From Thermostichus lividus PCC 6715 (GTDB taxonomy: Bacteria; Cyanobacteriota; Cyanobacteriia; Thermosynechococcales; Thermosynechococcaceae), in NCBI RefSeq assembly GCF_002754935.1, contig NZ_CP018092.1:1178001-1242000 (forward strand): DNA of 64,000 nt, read 5' to 3'. Shown here piece by piece: positions 1 through 9,928 of this stretch (position 1 is the first letter of the stretch; each line of letters begins with the position of its first letter). Under the pieces are notes generated by a model. It saw nothing but the letters and a program-made list of their open reading frames with translations, was not told where the DNA came from and searched no databases. The translations under genes and the position numbers were made by a program.

Positions 1-703
1 CAAAACTCTCGGCTTCTAGGCTGGCTCCCCCCACCAAAACGCCATCAATTTCAGGTTGCGCCATAATGGCCTCAATGTTGTTGACATTGACGGAACCACC
101 GTACTGAATGGGAACATCGGCGTTGGTTAGTTTACTACGGATGAGGCCAATCACGCGGTTGGCTTCATTTTCGTTACAGGTCTCTCCGGTTCCGATCGCC
201 CAAATGGGTTCGTAGGCAATCACTAGGTTAGTTTGATCAACCCCTACCAAATCTAAGGCTAACTGATTGAAAATGTGCGCCTCGGTTTCGCCAGCATCGC
301 GCTGGGCTTTCGTTTCACCCACGCAGAGAATAGGGGTTAGACCGTGCTTTTGAGCCGCTTTGAGCCGTTGGTTAACGGTGGCATCGGTTTCGCCAAAGTA
401 CTGCCGCCGCTCACTATGGCCAATGATGACATAGCGCACTCCTAGTTCCACAAGCATTGGGGCAGAAATTTCACCCGTAAAGGCGCCCTGCTCTGCCCAG
501 TGAACGTTCTGGGCACCTAGTTTAACCCGGGTGCCGTGCAGGCTTTTGGAAAGTACACTTAAACTTGTAAACGGAACACACAACACCACGTCGCGATCGC
601 CGGGGGTGTCCGCCAGATAGCCAAGAAACTCTCCCAGAAATGCAATTGCTTCCTGTTGAGTTTTGTGCATTTTCCAATTGCCAGCAAGAACCTTCGGACG
701 CAC
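1..703 (-). CDS. tpiA: Triosephosphate isomerase, C-terminus cut by window edge
   Basis: Interconverts dihydroxyacetone phosphate and glyceraldehyde 3-phosphate in glycolysis and the Calvin cycle; cytosolic. Minus-strand translation is open for 234 codons. It shows the N-terminal AGNWKMHK motif with the catalytic Lys, the electrophile His in IIGHSERR, the catalytic Glu in [11 protein letters not shown], and the phosphate-binding QYGGSVN and GVLVGGASL segments. Only the last few residues are missing beyond base 1. The start is GTG at 701-703, which gives the family N-terminus ([10 protein letters not shown]) and has GGGGAG about 10 nt upstream. An ATG start is not available near this position. 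Identification is very secure. Confidence 0.95.
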   Translation of the reverse strand, partial: MRPKVLAGNWKMHKTQQEAIAFLGEFLGYLADTPGDRDVVLCVPFTSLSVLSKSLHGTRVKLGAQNVHWAEQGAFTGEISAPMLVELGVRYVIIGHSERRQYFGETDATVNQRLKAAQKHGLTPILCVGETKAQRDAGETEAHIFNQLALDLVGVDQTNLVIAYEPIWAIGTGETCNENEANRVIGLIRSKLTNADVPIQYGGSVNVNNIEAIMAQPEIDGVLVGGASLEAESF

Positions 704-824
704 TCGTAATTGATCTCCCCTGCGAAACAGTTGGCGTATTTAAGCGTACCATACCCACTGTCCCCCTCAGTGTTTCTTGAGGTTGCCTCGGCGAGTTGAA
801 GATGCCCTAAAAGCTGCATTATAG

Positions 825-1262
825 TAGTGATGTGGGCGGGCTAAAACCCCTCCGCTTTAGCGAGGGGATACAGCCAACTCAGGGGGCTTTAGCCCTCTCT
901 ATGTGTTAAACTAGAGACGTGGAAAGTAGACGTATCAACTACGCGAAGAGACATCCTAGTACGGAGAAATCCCGGCAAGTAAGTCACTACCGCTTTGGCG
1001 GCAAGCCTAAACCACTGCAAGCAATGGCAGGATGTTGAGCGTATCGAATTGGCTAGTGTTGAAAAGTGCGAAACCACGAACCGAAACATAAACGTAGTCC
1101 CAATAGCAGAAATGCTTGAGGTGAGTAGGGGGTCTTTGACTGCCCCCACCCGCATTAAGTTGTGGGTGACAGCTCAAGGGAAAAGCGAAGCAACGCGGCT
1201 TCAGCCCGTTGCGTAGCATCCTTTGGGAATCCCCTCTCTTTCAAGGAGGGGAGAAGTCAATT
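825..1262 (+). repeat. Short non-coding palindromic element, IS200/IS605-like ends, rich in RNA hairpins
   Basis: This 440-bp gap holds no convincing gene but dense symmetry. The left end has a CCCCTCCGCT/AGCGAGGGG stem (847-867) and GGGCTTTAGCCC (884-895). The right end has CCCCTC/GAGGGG (1231-1251) followed by GTCAA, a typical IS200/IS605 right-end layout. Inside are further hairpins: CCGCTTTGGCGG near 991-1002, GGGGG/CCCCC about 1126-1147, CACCC/GGGTG near 1150, and a 10-bp stem GCAACG-GGCT/AGCC-CGTTGC at 1190-1212. The short frames across it (such as 995-1216) resemble nothing I know. It is probably a non-autonomous transposable element carrying a structured RNA; an IscB-associated omega (HEARO-type) RNA is one candidate. 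Boundaries are approximate and the strand is assumed. Confidence 0.5.
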
Positions 1263-1289
1263 ACTCTATTTACTGCCAACAAGGGATGG

Positions 1290-1613
1290 CTAGCCCAACT
1301 TATCCCACACTGCCGCCACCCGAGGTGACTGCCGCTTGGATTGAATACGCGGAGTCCGCCGACCTAACTTTACTTGGTAGGTGTCATTCTCGGTAGTGAC
1401 ATAGCCCAACTGCAACAACTCCGCCATGACGGGGGCAATCTCTTCAGAGGGCACGTTAAGCTGCTCAGCAATCTCTGTTAGGGTTAGTGCGCTTTGGCGC
1501 CGCATCATCATGGTTAAAATCGTACGCTGGGCATCGGGCAGCATCAGCAAATCAGCGGGGTTTAACCCCACTCCCTGCGTGGAACCATTGCTGAGGTCTT
1601 GACTGTCGGTCAT
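1290..1613 (-). CDS. Small winged-helix protein, function unknown
   Basis: A 107-residue soluble protein. Residues of about 25-85 have the pattern of a winged helix-turn-helix: a leucine-rich helix, LTLTEIAEQLNV as the helix-turn-helix core, a recognition helix EEIAPVMAELLQLGYV, and a short wing ending in a Lys/Arg-rich tail. That suggests DNA binding of a MarR/ArsR-like type, but no ligand or metal site is visible. I start at ATG 1613 because GAGG lies 8-9 nt upstream; a TTG five codons earlier (1628) is possible but would overlap that ribosome site. It follows the MinD-like gene on the same strand by about 80 bp, so the two may be co-transcribed. Confidence 0.6.
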   Translation of the reverse strand: MTDSQDLSNGSTQGVGLNPADLLMLPDAQRTILTMMMRRQSALTLTEIAEQLNVPSEEIAPVMAELLQLGYVTTENDTYQVKLGRRTPRIQSKRQSPRVAAVWDKLG

Positions 1614-1691
1614 AGGGAGGTTCCTCAACGGACGTAGGGCGCCAAAATAGATTTCTATAGATTGCCTGCTCAGCCTAATGTCTAAGCTATC

Positions 1692-2456
1692 CTAATCTAA
1701 CAAGTGCTGCACAATACTCCTGATGACCAAGCTATAGGGATGATCAGGGTAACGCAAACAAAAGATGTCGCTACTGCCCAATTGAAACATCTCTTCACAG
1801 ACGGGGAGCACCCCTGCCACTGGCACAGAGTAAGTGCTCTCAATTTGTTGCTTCAGGGAGTCTTTGTTGAAGACAGCAGGGACTTTGTTGGCCACTAATA
1901 CCATTTTAGGCACATCTAATTGCCGCGCAACATCCACGGTTACGGCTGTGCCCTGAAAATCTTGGCGATCGGGGCGCAAAATGAGCACCAGTGCATCGGA
2001 TACCGTAATGGACAGCAGGGTTTCTTCATTCAGGCCTGGGTGAGTGTCAATCATGAGAAAGTCTAGGTCTAGTCCTTGCAGTAACTGCTGGAACCCATCA
2101 TTGAGTAACCCTACATCGTAGCCTTCCCGTAGCACCCGCGTAATTTCGCTTGTTTTCAGGCTGGAGGGAATCAAGAAGATGGAGCCTTTATCGGGCTGGT
2201 TGTGGGAGGTGAGCAGATGACTGACATCCCGGGCAACATCCGTGATGTCGCAACGCCCCCAAAGGTAATCGTTGAGGGCGTGCTCAGTATCTTCTGATTC
2301 CAAGCCAAAGAGAACGTGAATGCCGGGAGACTGAATATCTGTATCTACAATTCCAACGCGATAGCCCAAGATGGCTAGGGAACAGCCGATGTTCGCCGTG
2401 GTGTTCGATTTGCCGGTACCACCGCGAAATGAATGCACTGAAATGATATTACCCAT
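1692..2456 (-). CDS. Orphan MinD/ParA-like deviant Walker ATPase
   Basis: A 254-residue member of the SIMIBI P-loop class (MinD/ParA/Mrp). The deviant Walker A is HSFRGGTGKSNTTAN (about residues 8-22) with the signature Lys, switch I is VDTDIQSPG, and the Walker B/switch II is LDFLMIDTHPGL. MinD normally ends in an amphipathic membrane-targeting helix; here the end is only SLVIRSIVQHLLD, so membrane binding is uncertain. No minC or minE is nearby, so it is unlikely to be the cell-division MinD. Family members position cargo or control partners through ATP-dependent dimerisation; the partner here is unknown. The downstream winged-helix gene is the only obvious candidate. The family call is secure and the role open. 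Confidence 0.75.
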   Translation of the reverse strand: MGNIISVHSFRGGTGKSNTTANIGCSLAILGYRVGIVDTDIQSPGIHVLFGLESEDTEHALNDYLWGRCDITDVARDVSHLLTSHNQPDKGSIFLIPSSLKTSEITRVLREGYDVGLLNDGFQQLLQGLDLDFLMIDTHPGLNEETLLSITVSDALVLILRPDRQDFQGTAVTVDVARQLDVPKMVLVANKVPAVFNKDSLKQQIESTYSVPVAGVLPVCEEMFQLGSSDIFCLRYPDHPYSLVIRSIVQHLLD

Positions 2457-2626
2457 TGATTAACCTTGCTACGCACTCTTGTCCAGCGTACCATCGCTGT
2501 TCTTGGTCTATTTGGTCTATTTTAGGGTGGTTGCGGCAGTGTCTCGGCGGAAGCTCAGATAAAAATTTTGAGCCGCTGCTCCTAGTGAAACAACGGCTCA
2601 GACCCTCGGTAAGATGGTATGGCGAG

Positions 2627-2998
2627 CTAGGCAAACTGCTGCCACTCGTCTTCTAGCAGGTTGATCAGGTCTTGATTTCCCTGAGTCCGGGCGACATTCA
2701 GGCGGTGTTCTAAGCTCTTGAGAATTGCATGGCGGTGAGTTTCAGCAATGGGATCGCGAGCGCGCTGACGAGCGGGCAGGATGGGAGCCTCCATCGCTGC
2801 GGCAGCGGCCACTGGTTCACCATTCGTTTGGTACACCACGCCACGCCAGCAAAGGGTGTGATTGGGCTGGGGCACTACACTCGCAGCTTTGTAGCCGACC
2901 CATTGCGCTCCACGATAGCGGCCTGTTGCTCCGGATTCAACGACAGTAGCCCGATGATCACTCACTTGATAGTTAACACCACGATATGTTAGTTGCAT
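2627..2998 (-). CDS. DUF4278 domain protein
   Basis: A 123-residue cyanobacterial protein of unknown function. The N-terminal MQLTYRGVNYQVSD and the later LCWRGVVYQTNG match the paired (T/C)YRGxxY strands that define DUF4278. The middle is Ala/Pro-rich and low complexity (about residues 60-85). The C-terminal 40 residues form a predicted amphipathic helix rich in Arg, Glu and Leu. I place the start at ATG 2996-2998, which begins the domain exactly and has TAGGAG 13 nt upstream; 19 further upstream codons are open but start outside the domain. It stands alone, divergent from the helicase gene at 3214. Confidence 0.65.
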   Translation of the reverse strand: MQLTYRGVNYQVSDHRATVVESGATGRYRGAQWVGYKAASVVPQPNHTLCWRGVVYQTNGEPVAAAAAMEAPILPARQRARDPIAETHRHAILKSLEHRLNVARTQGNQDLINLLEDEWQQFA

Positions 2999-3213
2999 AA
3001 TTAAAAACAAAGCTCCTAGGTGAAGGAAAGGGTGGGTCGCCTCAACAGCGGACATTACAAAAGGATTGTAATTTTAGAGAAGAGCCTTGTCCAGACTTTC
3101 TGTATCTTATTATACGGTTTTCTGAAAACCCATGCCAGTTGCTGGACTTTTGTAATAAATCTTCAGATCGTTGATATGAATGTTGATATGGATAAAAGGA
3201 TAGCTGCGCCATT

Positions 3214-5505
3214 GTGAATACCGTAGAGTCTCTCGTTGATGATTGGTCTGGGCAGTTGCGTCCCGGGCAGCGAGAGATTGCCCAATGGCGAGGCGGGTTG
3301 CTGGCAGTTTCGGCGGTGCCGGGGGCAGGTAAGTCCCATGGGATGGCGGTTGGAGCGGCGATCGCCATTGCACGACAGCGGTTAAACCAGCAGCAACAGT
3401 TGGTTGTGGTGACCTACAGCCGTTCGGCAGCGGCCAGCATTAAGGTGCGAATTCGCCACTATTTGAACCAGATGGGCTTACCCCGCACTGGCTTTAGTGT
3501 GCAAACCCTGCACAGCCTAGCCTTAAAGATTGCTATGGGTGCACCAAACTGGCGCGGAAGTGCCGAGAACTTGCTTTCTGAGTATGAACAGCAGCGCTTG
3601 TGTCGTCGTTGCGTGGATCAATGGGCGCGATCGCATCCTGACCAGATGCAGCACCTCATTCAGGGGATGGATACACAGCCGCCTATCCACAGCGAGCAAC
3701 TGACCCGCCGCCATGCGTTGATCAGCAGTATCCTGACAAGTTTTACTAAAACCGTGGTCACTAGTGCCCGCAGTGCCTTTCTTACGCCAGCAGAGCTACG
3801 CCAGTTGAGCCACCATCCGGCTATTGCAGCTGACCCTTACCCCTTTTTAGAGATTGCCGCAGACCTTTTAGAGCTATACCAGCACCAACTCTACGAACGG
3901 GAGCAAATTGACTACGATGAAATGATCTTAGCGGCGGTTCAATGCCTAGACGCAAATGCCAGCTACCGGCAGGAGTGGCAGCAGCGAGTCTATGCCGTCT
4001 TTGAGGACGAAGCCCAAGACTCGACACCGTTGCAGTCCCGCTTGCTGCGGTTATTGGCGACTGATGTTATGGATGACCGTATCGTTAATGTTGTGCGGGT
4101 GGGCGACCCCAACCAAGCCATTAACTCCACCTTTACGGCTGCGGATCCGCTCTTTTTTAACGCGTTCTGCGATGAGTGTGCGCAGCAGAACGCATTTTAT
4201 ACGATGACTCAGGCGGGGCGCTGTACCCCTTTGGTGATCAAAGCAGCCAATTACCTAGTGGAATGGGCTAACCACACCTATGCACAGACGGAGCCGCCGT
4301 TCCGGCCTCAAGATATTCAACCGGTGCCCCCTGGGGATCCACAGCCTGATGCCAACCCGCCCGCATGGGGGCAGGGGGTAGAACTTGTTTACCCCAAAAC
4401 AATCTTTGAGACGGCGCACGAATTGGCGGTGCGAATTGCTAGGGTCTTTGAGGCACACCCCAAGGCCACGGTGGCGATTTTAGTCCGCCAAAACAAGCAA
4501 GGGCACTTTTTAGCAGACCTGTTGCGATCGCCCGCTGACTTTGGCCTGAACCACAATCTGCCCTCTCTTGGCATTACTATCTTCGATGTTGCTGGTGTTG
4601 AGCGGCGCTCCCATGTCCCCGAAGAACTATTTCACATTCTCCAGTTTCTCTACTGTCCCTATTCTCCCGATAGGGTTAAAAATGCCCTGACCGTTCTGGT
4701 GGAGCGGGGGGTGGTGCCACCCCAAAACCTAGATCGCTTAGCAGCCCAGCCGGAAGTGTTCCTGTACCCGGGGCCTTTAGATCCACCGGCAACCGCAGAG
4801 GCGGTGCAGGCACAACATTTTTGCCATGGTTTGTTACAGGCTCGCTTACAGCTATCGCTTTTTCCGTTGATTGCCTACTGTGCCCAGCGCCTTGGGTATG
4901 ATGCTGCGGAGTTGGCAACCACCGATCGCCTCATTTACTACCTCAGTCAATCGCAGGAACCACAGCTTTGGGAGCGGTTGGCACCCATTTGGCAGGGAAT
5001 TGTTGCGGAGAACACCTTTGAACCGGTAGATATGGAAGACCTCCACAGTCGCTACGTTCGCCCCGCTCAAGTGACTATTTTGACGATGCACAAAGCCAAA
5101 GGCCTAGATTGGGATGCGGTGTTTGTACCCTTTTTGCAAGCAAAGAATCTGCCCGGAGACCTATGGGTTCCGGCTAACGCTCGCTTTCTTGGGGAGGTGG
5201 ACTTTATTGCTGTGACCCGCGCCCAAATTCGTGCCCATTCCCATGGTCAACCGATTCCCAATTATCAAGAGGCATGGCGAAACGCAGCGGCGGCAAAGAC
5301 CGCTGAAGAATATCGCCTGCTGTATGTTGCCATCACCCGCGCGAAGCGGCTGCTTTGGCTTGCGGCAGCTCAGCAAGCGCCGTTTTGGCCTAGCTTTGAC
5401 TGGCATCACCACTACGAACTACAACCTCAAGCTCCCTGTCCTTTTTTACCCGCTTTACAACAGCAGTTGGCTAAATGGTTATCTCCTATTCGCGGCGATC
5501 GCTAA
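3214..5505 (+). CDS. UvrD/PcrA-like superfamily 1 DNA helicase
   Basis: A 763-residue ATP-dependent helicase. Motif I is AVPGAGKS at residues of about 34-41, motif II is VFEDEAQD near 265, motif III-like [11 protein letters not shown] follows near 300, motif V is [13 protein letters not shown] near 625, and motif VI is [13 protein letters not shown] near 725. This is the Rep/UvrD/PcrA order. The core is close in size to PcrA but the region between motifs III and V is divergent, so I do not assign uvrD or pcrA. A role in repair or replication restart is inferred from the family. The start is GTG 3214, with AAGGA about 12 nt upstream. The last 27 bp overlap the convergent ccmP gene. Confidence 0.85.
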   Translation: MNTVESLVDDWSGQLRPGQREIAQWRGGLLAVSAVPGAGKSHGMAVGAAIAIARQRLNQQQQLVVVTYSRSAAASIKVRIRHYLNQMGLPRTGFSVQTLHSLALKIAMGAPNWRGSAENLLSEYEQQRLCRRCVDQWARSHPDQMQHLIQGMDTQPPIHSEQLTRRHALISSILTSFTKTVVTSARSAFLTPAELRQLSHHPAIAADPYPFLEIAADLLELYQHQLYEREQIDYDEMILAAVQCLDANASYRQEWQQRVYAVFEDEAQDSTPLQSRLLRLLATDVMDDRIVNVVRVGDPNQAINSTFTAADPLFFNAFCDECAQQNAFYTMTQAGRCTPLVIKAANYLVEWANHTYAQTEPPFRPQDIQPVPPGDPQPDANPPAWGQGVELVYPKTIFETAHELAVRIARVFEAHPKATVAILVRQNKQGHFLADLLRSPADFGLNHNLPSLGITIFDVAGVERRSHVPEELFHILQFLYCPYSPDRVKNALTVLVERGVVPPQNLDRLAAQPEVFLYPGPLDPPATAEAVQAQHFCHGLLQARLQLSLFPLIAYCAQRLGYDAAELATTDRLIYYLSQSQEPQLWERLAPIWQGIVAENTFEPVDMEDLHSRYVRPAQVTILTMHKAKGLDWDAVFVPFLQAKNLPGDLWVPANARFLGEVDFIAVTRAQIRAHSHGQPIPNYQEAWRNAAAAKTAEEYRLLYVAITRAKRLLWLAAAQQAPFWPSFDWHHHYELQPQAPCPFLPALQQQLAKWLSPIRGDR

Positions 5506-6123
5506 AGGAATCGCGCCCCGGTAAGCGTTCCATGGCCGCCAGCACTGCCCGTTGTGCCGCCAAAATATCCCGCTCTGCCCCCCCAAAAACAAGCGCCCAA
5601 AACTTCCCACCGCCGAAATTTGCAGAATGTTAATCAGCGCCGCCTTTTCCGCTTCATTGGCAGCAAGGGCGGCATAGGCCGCAGGCTCCACCTCAAACAC
5701 ATAGAGGGTTTGCCCTGCCAAGATCATATTCCCCCGGCGCGATCGATTAATGAGTTGGGTGTGGTGGGCATCAATATTACGGATCACCTGACTGGAAATC
5801 ACCCGTGGCCGCAAACAGTCCTGTATTCGCGCCCCCATCGCCTGCAAAATCGCATCGCCAGCAGCCCGCACCTCCCCTTGGTTACCGGAGTGCACCTCCA
5901 ATAAGCCGTAGAGCCGCTCAATAAAGAGCACTCCCGGGCGCACCACCGCCGCCTTCAGCGCAATATCCAACAGACGGTTCACATCAATCCCTGGAGAAAT
6001 CTCCACCCACAGGGAGCAGTCCCCAGGCAACGGCAAGAATCCCTGTGCCACGGTGCCCAGATAGGCTGCATGCTGCGGTTGTAGTGAATCAAGGTAAACG
6101 TAGCTGCGTAGATCAACGCCCAA
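5479..6123 (-). CDS. ccmP: Tandem BMC-domain carboxysome shell protein CcmP
   Basis: A 214-residue protein matching CcmP as I recall it in length and key segments: the N-terminal [32 protein letters not shown], and the duplicated BMC motifs [16 protein letters not shown] with GLLEVHS and EVRAAG, then [12 protein letters not shown] and [11 protein letters not shown]. CcmP has two fused BMC folds, forms stacked trimers and makes a gated pore in the beta-carboxysome shell, probably for larger metabolites such as RuBP and 3-phosphoglycerate. The start chosen is TTG at 6121-6123 with AGGA 9 nt upstream; another TTG eight codons earlier is less consistent with the family. No other ccm genes are adjacent, as is usual for ccmP. 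Its 3' end overlaps the helicase gene by 27 bp. Confidence 0.88.
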   Translation of the reverse strand: MGVDLRSYVYLDSLQPQHAAYLGTVAQGFLPLPGDCSLWVEISPGIDVNRLLDIALKAAVVRPGVLFIERLYGLLEVHSGNQGEVRAAGDAILQAMGARIQDCLRPRVISSQVIRNIDAHHTQLINRSRRGNMILAGQTLYVFEVEPAAYAALAANEAEKAALINILQISAVGSFGRLFLGGQSGIFWRHNGQCWRPWNAYRGAIPLAIAANRR

Positions 6124-6398
6124 AGCAGTATGTCCTGAGTACAACAAAATCAGCTTAACTGCACACTGCGTAAATGTCTCCTAGGGTAGCCTTTCGTTGA
6201 ACGGCGGCAGATCACCTTGAACTCAGCACCAGTAGCTTTCGTCCGTCCGCTGCATTGGGGTTGTTGGAATGCTGGCTGTAACCCACTTGAAAGTGAACGA
6301 CTCCCGACACTCATCTTCGTTGAGTAAACACAAGTCACAAATACGGCGCGGGTCTTCCCGCCGATTTGGCTAAGGGAGACTTACTTGCCATTGTGGGA

Positions 6399-6471
6399 TA
6401 CCCCCAGGGGAATTCGAATCCCCGTCGCCTCCGTGAAAGGGAGGTGTCCTAGGCCTCTAGACGATGGGGGC
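6399..6471 (-). tRNA. trnE: tRNA-Glu (anticodon TTC)
   Basis: The 73-nt minus-strand sequence folds as a standard cloverleaf. The acceptor arm GCCCCCA pairs with TGGGGGT and A is the discriminator. The anticodon loop CTTTCAC carries TTC. The T arm has GGGATTCGAATCCC. CCA is not encoded. In cyanobacteria glutamyl-tRNA-Glu feeds both translation and the C5 pathway to 5-aminolevulinate, hence heme, bilins and chlorophyll. No tRNA neighbour is present and no strong terminator is visible downstream, though a GC-rich imperfect hairpin lies near 6343-6363. Confidence 0.95.
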
Positions 6472-6592
6472 AAGACGCAGCATTAACTACGTTAACCAAT
6501 CCATAGCGGCCTTGTCAACACTTCCCTCGGATTTTGCATGAACGGCCACAGTGCTAGGAAAATCAAGGCAGTCCTGTGGTGGCATCATAACC

Positions 6593-7417
6593 ATGACTCT
6601 TGCTGGCCTCAGTTCCTTCTCCATTGTTATGCCTGCCTTTAATGTTATTGAGCAGCGAGGAGAGGTCGTCTTTCGGGAAACCCTTGAGAGTATTGCTGCT
6701 AGTTGTTACTACCTGCAACGCACCTATCCCCAGCCGCTGTCTGGTGAGCTGATTATTGTCAGTGACGGTTCTACCGATGCCACCTGTGCGGTGGCTACTG
6801 CTGCATGGCCGCAGGTTGTGCCGCTACAACTGATAGGGCTACCTACAAATAGGGGGATTGCTGCTGCGCGTAATATTGGGGTTCGTTTTGCCAAAGGGGA
6901 GGTCATTTTCTTTTGCGATGCCGATGATCTCTACCGGCCAGAGCACCTATTCTTGGCGTTGTCCATCCTCAACCAGCCGCTGCCAGAACCCTACAGTTCC
7001 TCAGCAGCCCCCACCTACTTTGGCGCAGTGCGGACGGGAATTTACTGTCGCGATCGCCTCCATCCCTACTGGCACAAGACACTAGAGCAAACCCTTGTCC
7101 TCAACTTAGCTGTCCGTCGCGAAGTTCATGAGTTTATTGGTGGCTTTCCTGAAGATGACGTATTCCGCCAATTTCGCTTTGGGGCAGAGGATGCCGCCTA
7201 TGCCCATTGGCTGCGCCAGTTTTGCTATACCGCCCACCTTGAACAACAAACCGTCGAGTATCGCCGCTTTGCCAATAGCTTTTTTGATCGCCAATTGGCC
7301 AAATTTCAGGCTGCGCCAGGAACGGTAACCCTCCCTGTTGACGTTGTTGAGCAGCAGCATCAGCAACAGATTGCAGAGATTATGACAACACGGTTCGGCA
7401 ACTACAGGAACAGCTAA
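6593..7417 (+). CDS. Family 2 (GT-A) glycosyltransferase
   Basis: About 274 residues with the GT-A fold typical of GT2. The N-terminal strand FSIVMPAFNV leads into the nucleotide-sugar domain, followed by ELIIVSDGSTDAT, the NRGIAAARNIGV helix and the metal-binding FFCDADDLYRP (DxD). A later GGFPEDDVFRQFRFGAEDAAY segment fits the acceptor-side ED motif. It has no transmembrane segments, so it is a cytosolic or peripheral enzyme transferring a sugar, probably in polysaccharide or glycolipid synthesis; donor and acceptor are unknown. I start at ATG 6593 because it gives the usual short leader; GTG 6551 is in frame and possible. It is isolated between tRNA-Glu and a convergent mlaD-like gene. Confidence 0.8.
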   Translation: MTLAGLSSFSIVMPAFNVIEQRGEVVFRETLESIAASCYYLQRTYPQPLSGELIIVSDGSTDATCAVATAAWPQVVPLQLIGLPTNRGIAAARNIGVRFAKGEVIFFCDADDLYRPEHLFLALSILNQPLPEPYSSSAAPTYFGAVRTGIYCRDRLHPYWHKTLEQTLVLNLAVRREVHEFIGGFPEDDVFRQFRFGAEDAAYAHWLRQFCYTAHLEQQTVEYRRFANSFFDRQLAKFQAAPGTVTLPVDVVEQQHQQQIAEIMTTRFGNYRNS

Positions 7418-7549
7418 GTCAGCAGGTACGATGAGGATCGGAATCAGCGCCAACCAAAGAACAATAGGGCGGATGCTTCACCAAGACTTTGTAACGGAGT
7501 AACGGGGATCCGCCAGCGCGATGGGTCGTGGCTAGATAGGATACAAGGA

Positions 7550-8758
7550 TCAAGGATCGCTTGTGATGGCCTCCTCTTCGTTTTTTGGCGGCGTGGCTAC
7601 AACGGCTGAACTGGGAGCCGGGGGTTCTGGACTGGGCAGGGTTTGCTCCAACGTGGTGGCGTGGAGCGCCAAGAGTTGCTGCTCGAGGTCTTGACTGGAG
7701 GAGAGTAACCGATTTAAGACCTGAATGAGGCGGCGTAAGTCAGATTGAAACGACTGATCACCAGTGATTTTTAGTAAGTCATTGGTGAGTTTTTGGGCAT
7801 TCACAAAGGTGGCGCGTGCTGCGTCTAACGTTTGGGCAATCGAGAGCATAATTACTGGGCTACTCAAGGTTCCCGATACTCGGTTGAGGTTGGCAGCCGC
7901 TTCAGCACCATTTTTGACCAAGGTTTCCAGATTGGTGAGTAGCTCTCCCTGCTCCAAGCGATTGATAAACGGAGACAAGGCATTCAGGGTTGTTCTTAGG
8001 TCTTTTGCAGCACCATCAATATTGCGCAGAGCTGAGTTGATGGTATTGCGGTTCACTTCAACCAGTTCATTGATTTGATTGGCGGCGCGGGTTACTGCTT
8101 GGGAGGCATTGCTAAAGTTCCGCAGTTCAGCGCGCGCTTCGCTACTGAGGGCATTAAAGCTCTCGACGGCGGAGTCAATTTTGGCTAAGGATTGATCGGC
8201 ACGGCTCACCGTCCGTGTGGTGCCCAAAATGAGGGTATTGGCGTTATTAATGATGCCGGACTGCTCAAGGGCAGTAGTAAAGTTCGTGGCTGCCCGCACC
8301 AGATCGTCAAGGCTAGTACCGCGCACCCCCGCAATGCGATCGCCATTGCAGTAAATTAACTCTGGCTGACACGTGGGTGCAAATGCGGTCATCCCTTCAG
8401 GAATCTCTGGTGCCTCTGCCGTTGGCGTAAAGTCCAGATAGGCTTGGCCAATGAAGCCGGATTGGCGAATTTCCGGTACCGCTCCCCGTGGAATTAAGAC
8501 ATTGTTGACCCGTACCCCAATTGTGACACCGTTAGGGGTAAAGCCAATCCTCGTCACTCGCCCCACCTGAACACCGCGAAACCTAACTTGCGTGCCTACT
8601 GCCAACCCAGGTGCCGACTCCAAGTCCACTTCTAGGGTATAACTATTGGCACCAGCGATATTTCCCCGCAGCCACAGAAGCGAGACCCCCAAAATCCCCA
8701 ATCCCGCAAGAATGAGTAGCCCGACTAAACTCTCTTGCACACGCCGTGACTGCATCAT
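7550..8758 (-). CDS. MlaD/Mce-family lipid transport protein (TGD2-like)
   Basis: A 402-residue protein. One transmembrane helix (about residues 9-30, LVGLLILAGLGILGVSLLWL) anchors a single MCE/MlaD domain (about 38-118) with SAPGLAVGTQVRFRGVQVG and the GFIGQAYLDFTP segment. A long helical region (about 150-370) rich in Ala, Asn and Leu follows, then a Pro-rich tail. This is the layout of cyanobacterial and plastid substrate-binding subunits (TGD2) of the Mla-type phospholipid ABC transporter between envelope membranes. The permease and ATPase genes are not adjacent. There is no good Shine-Dalgarno before the ATG; a second ATG follows immediately. Confidence 0.82.
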   Translation of the reverse strand: MMQSRRVQESLVGLLILAGLGILGVSLLWLRGNIAGANSYTLEVDLESAPGLAVGTQVRFRGVQVGRVTRIGFTPNGVTIGVRVNNVLIPRGAVPEIRQSGFIGQAYLDFTPTAEAPEIPEGMTAFAPTCQPELIYCNGDRIAGVRGTSLDDLVRAATNFTTALEQSGIINNANTLILGTTRTVSRADQSLAKIDSAVESFNALSSEARAELRNFSNASQAVTRAANQINELVEVNRNTINSALRNIDGAAKDLRTTLNALSPFINRLEQGELLTNLETLVKNGAEAAANLNRVSGTLSSPVIMLSIAQTLDAARATFVNAQKLTNDLLKITGDQSFQSDLRRLIQVLNRLLSSSQDLEQQLLALHATTLEQTLPSPEPPAPSSAVVATPPKNEEEAITSDP

Positions 8759-8956
8759 GGGGGGTTCACTCCTGCCCGAACCGGTTCTAACACTAGAGCA
8801 CTGCGCTGTATCCTGCAGCCTAATGCAACTATAGTCGATGGCGATTCCTGCTGATCCAGCACCATGCAGGGAAAGGAGGAACGGTACAATACAAAAATGT
8901 TACTGTGGTTGCGATCGCGCTTTGCTGATTGCTTGCCTTCGTCCCCTGAGAGATCT

Positions 8957-9919
8957 ATGGATTTATTGACGCTTGAAAGCTGGCTAGATAACACCGCCTT
9001 TGCAGTGCTGTTTATAACCATGTTGCTGTACTGGCTGGGGGCAGCGTTTCCCCGCTGGTCAGGCTTGCCAGCGGCAGGTCGAACGGGCATGGCGATCGCC
9101 AACCTCTGTATAGCTGGGCTACTGGCAGCCCGCTGGATTGAGGGGGGCTATTTCCCCATCAGTAACCTGTACGAGTCCCTCTTTTTTCTGTGCTGGGGGC
9201 TAACCGCGATGCACCTAGTCGCCGAATCGATGAGTGGTCAACGCTTGGTGGGGGTCGTGACTGCGCCGGTGGCCATGGGAATTACGGCCTTTGCGGCTCT
9301 CTCGCTGCCGCCAGAAATGCAACAGTCGGCTCCCCTTGTGCCCGCACTCAAGTCGAATTGGCTGATGATGCATGTCAGTGTAATGATGCTCAGCTATGCC
9401 ACGCTGATGGTGGGGTCGCTGCTGGCGATCGCCTTTCTAGTCGTCACATGGGGGCAACCCGTCAGCCTCAAGGGGAGTTCTGTGGGCACAGGTAGTTTTC
9501 GCCACCTGCCGCTTGAGCCAACACAGTCCCTAGGCTCTAGTTCGGGCAGTGGCACAACGGTACTCACCCCCCCCACAACCCAACTGAGTTTGCAGCGCCT
9601 CACCCTAGCCGAAACCCTAGATAACCTGAGCTACCGCATGATTGGTTTGGGGTTTCCGCTGTTGACCATTGGCATCATCTCCGGTGCGGTCTGGGCAAAC
9701 GAGGCGTGGGGGGCACCGTGGAGTTGGGATCCCAAAGAAACTTGGGCCTTAATTGTCTGGTTGGTGTTTGCCGCCTATCTCCATGCGCGCATTACCCGCG
9801 ATTGGCAGGGGCGCAAGCCAGCGATTTTAGCTACGGTGGGCTTTGGCGTGGTCTGGGTTTGTTATTTGGGGGTGAATCTTCTGGGAAAAGGCTTACACTC
9901 CTACGGTTGGTTCTTCTAG
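8957..9919 (+). CDS. ccsA: Cytochrome c biogenesis protein CcsA (system II)
   Basis: A 320-residue multi-pass membrane protein. It carries the heme-handling tryptophan-rich WWD segment [13 protein letters not shown] (about residue 255) and conserved flanking His residues, including the one in [11 protein letters not shown] near the C-terminus. About eight hydrophobic helices are visible. CcsA with CcsB (Ccs1) forms the system II synthase that moves heme across the thylakoid membrane and attaches it to apocytochromes such as cytochrome f and c6. ATG 8957 gives the family N-terminus [12 protein letters not shown]; upstream codons to 8864 are open but unlike the family. An insertion of about 50 residues rich in Ser/Gly/Thr (near 170-215) is poorly conserved. 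tilS follows after 9 bp. Confidence 0.9.
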   Translation: MDLLTLESWLDNTAFAVLFITMLLYWLGAAFPRWSGLPAAGRTGMAIANLCIAGLLAARWIEGGYFPISNLYESLFFLCWGLTAMHLVAESMSGQRLVGVVTAPVAMGITAFAALSLPPEMQQSAPLVPALKSNWLMMHVSVMMLSYATLMVGSLLAIAFLVVTWGQPVSLKGSSVGTGSFRHLPLEPTQSLGSSSGSGTTVLTPPTTQLSLQRLTLAETLDNLSYRMIGLGFPLLTIGIISGAVWANEAWGAPWSWDPKETWALIVWLVFAAYLHARITRDWQGRKPAILATVGFGVVWVCYLGVNLLGKGLHSYGWFF

Positions 9920-9928
9920 GACAGCACG

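Noticed and set aside
995..1216. 73-codon frame inside the repeat, considered as a TnpB or IscB C-terminus
   Set aside because: I could not match it to RuvC, HNH or zinc-ribbon motifs; the hairpin density argues for RNA instead.
825..1262. Group II intron
   Set aside because: No reverse transcriptase, no domain V-like hairpin and no GUGYG start.
6150..6338. 62-codon minus-strand frame between ccmP and tRNA-Glu
   Set aside because: No recognisable motif, no ribosome site; considered as a transposase remnant but unsupported.
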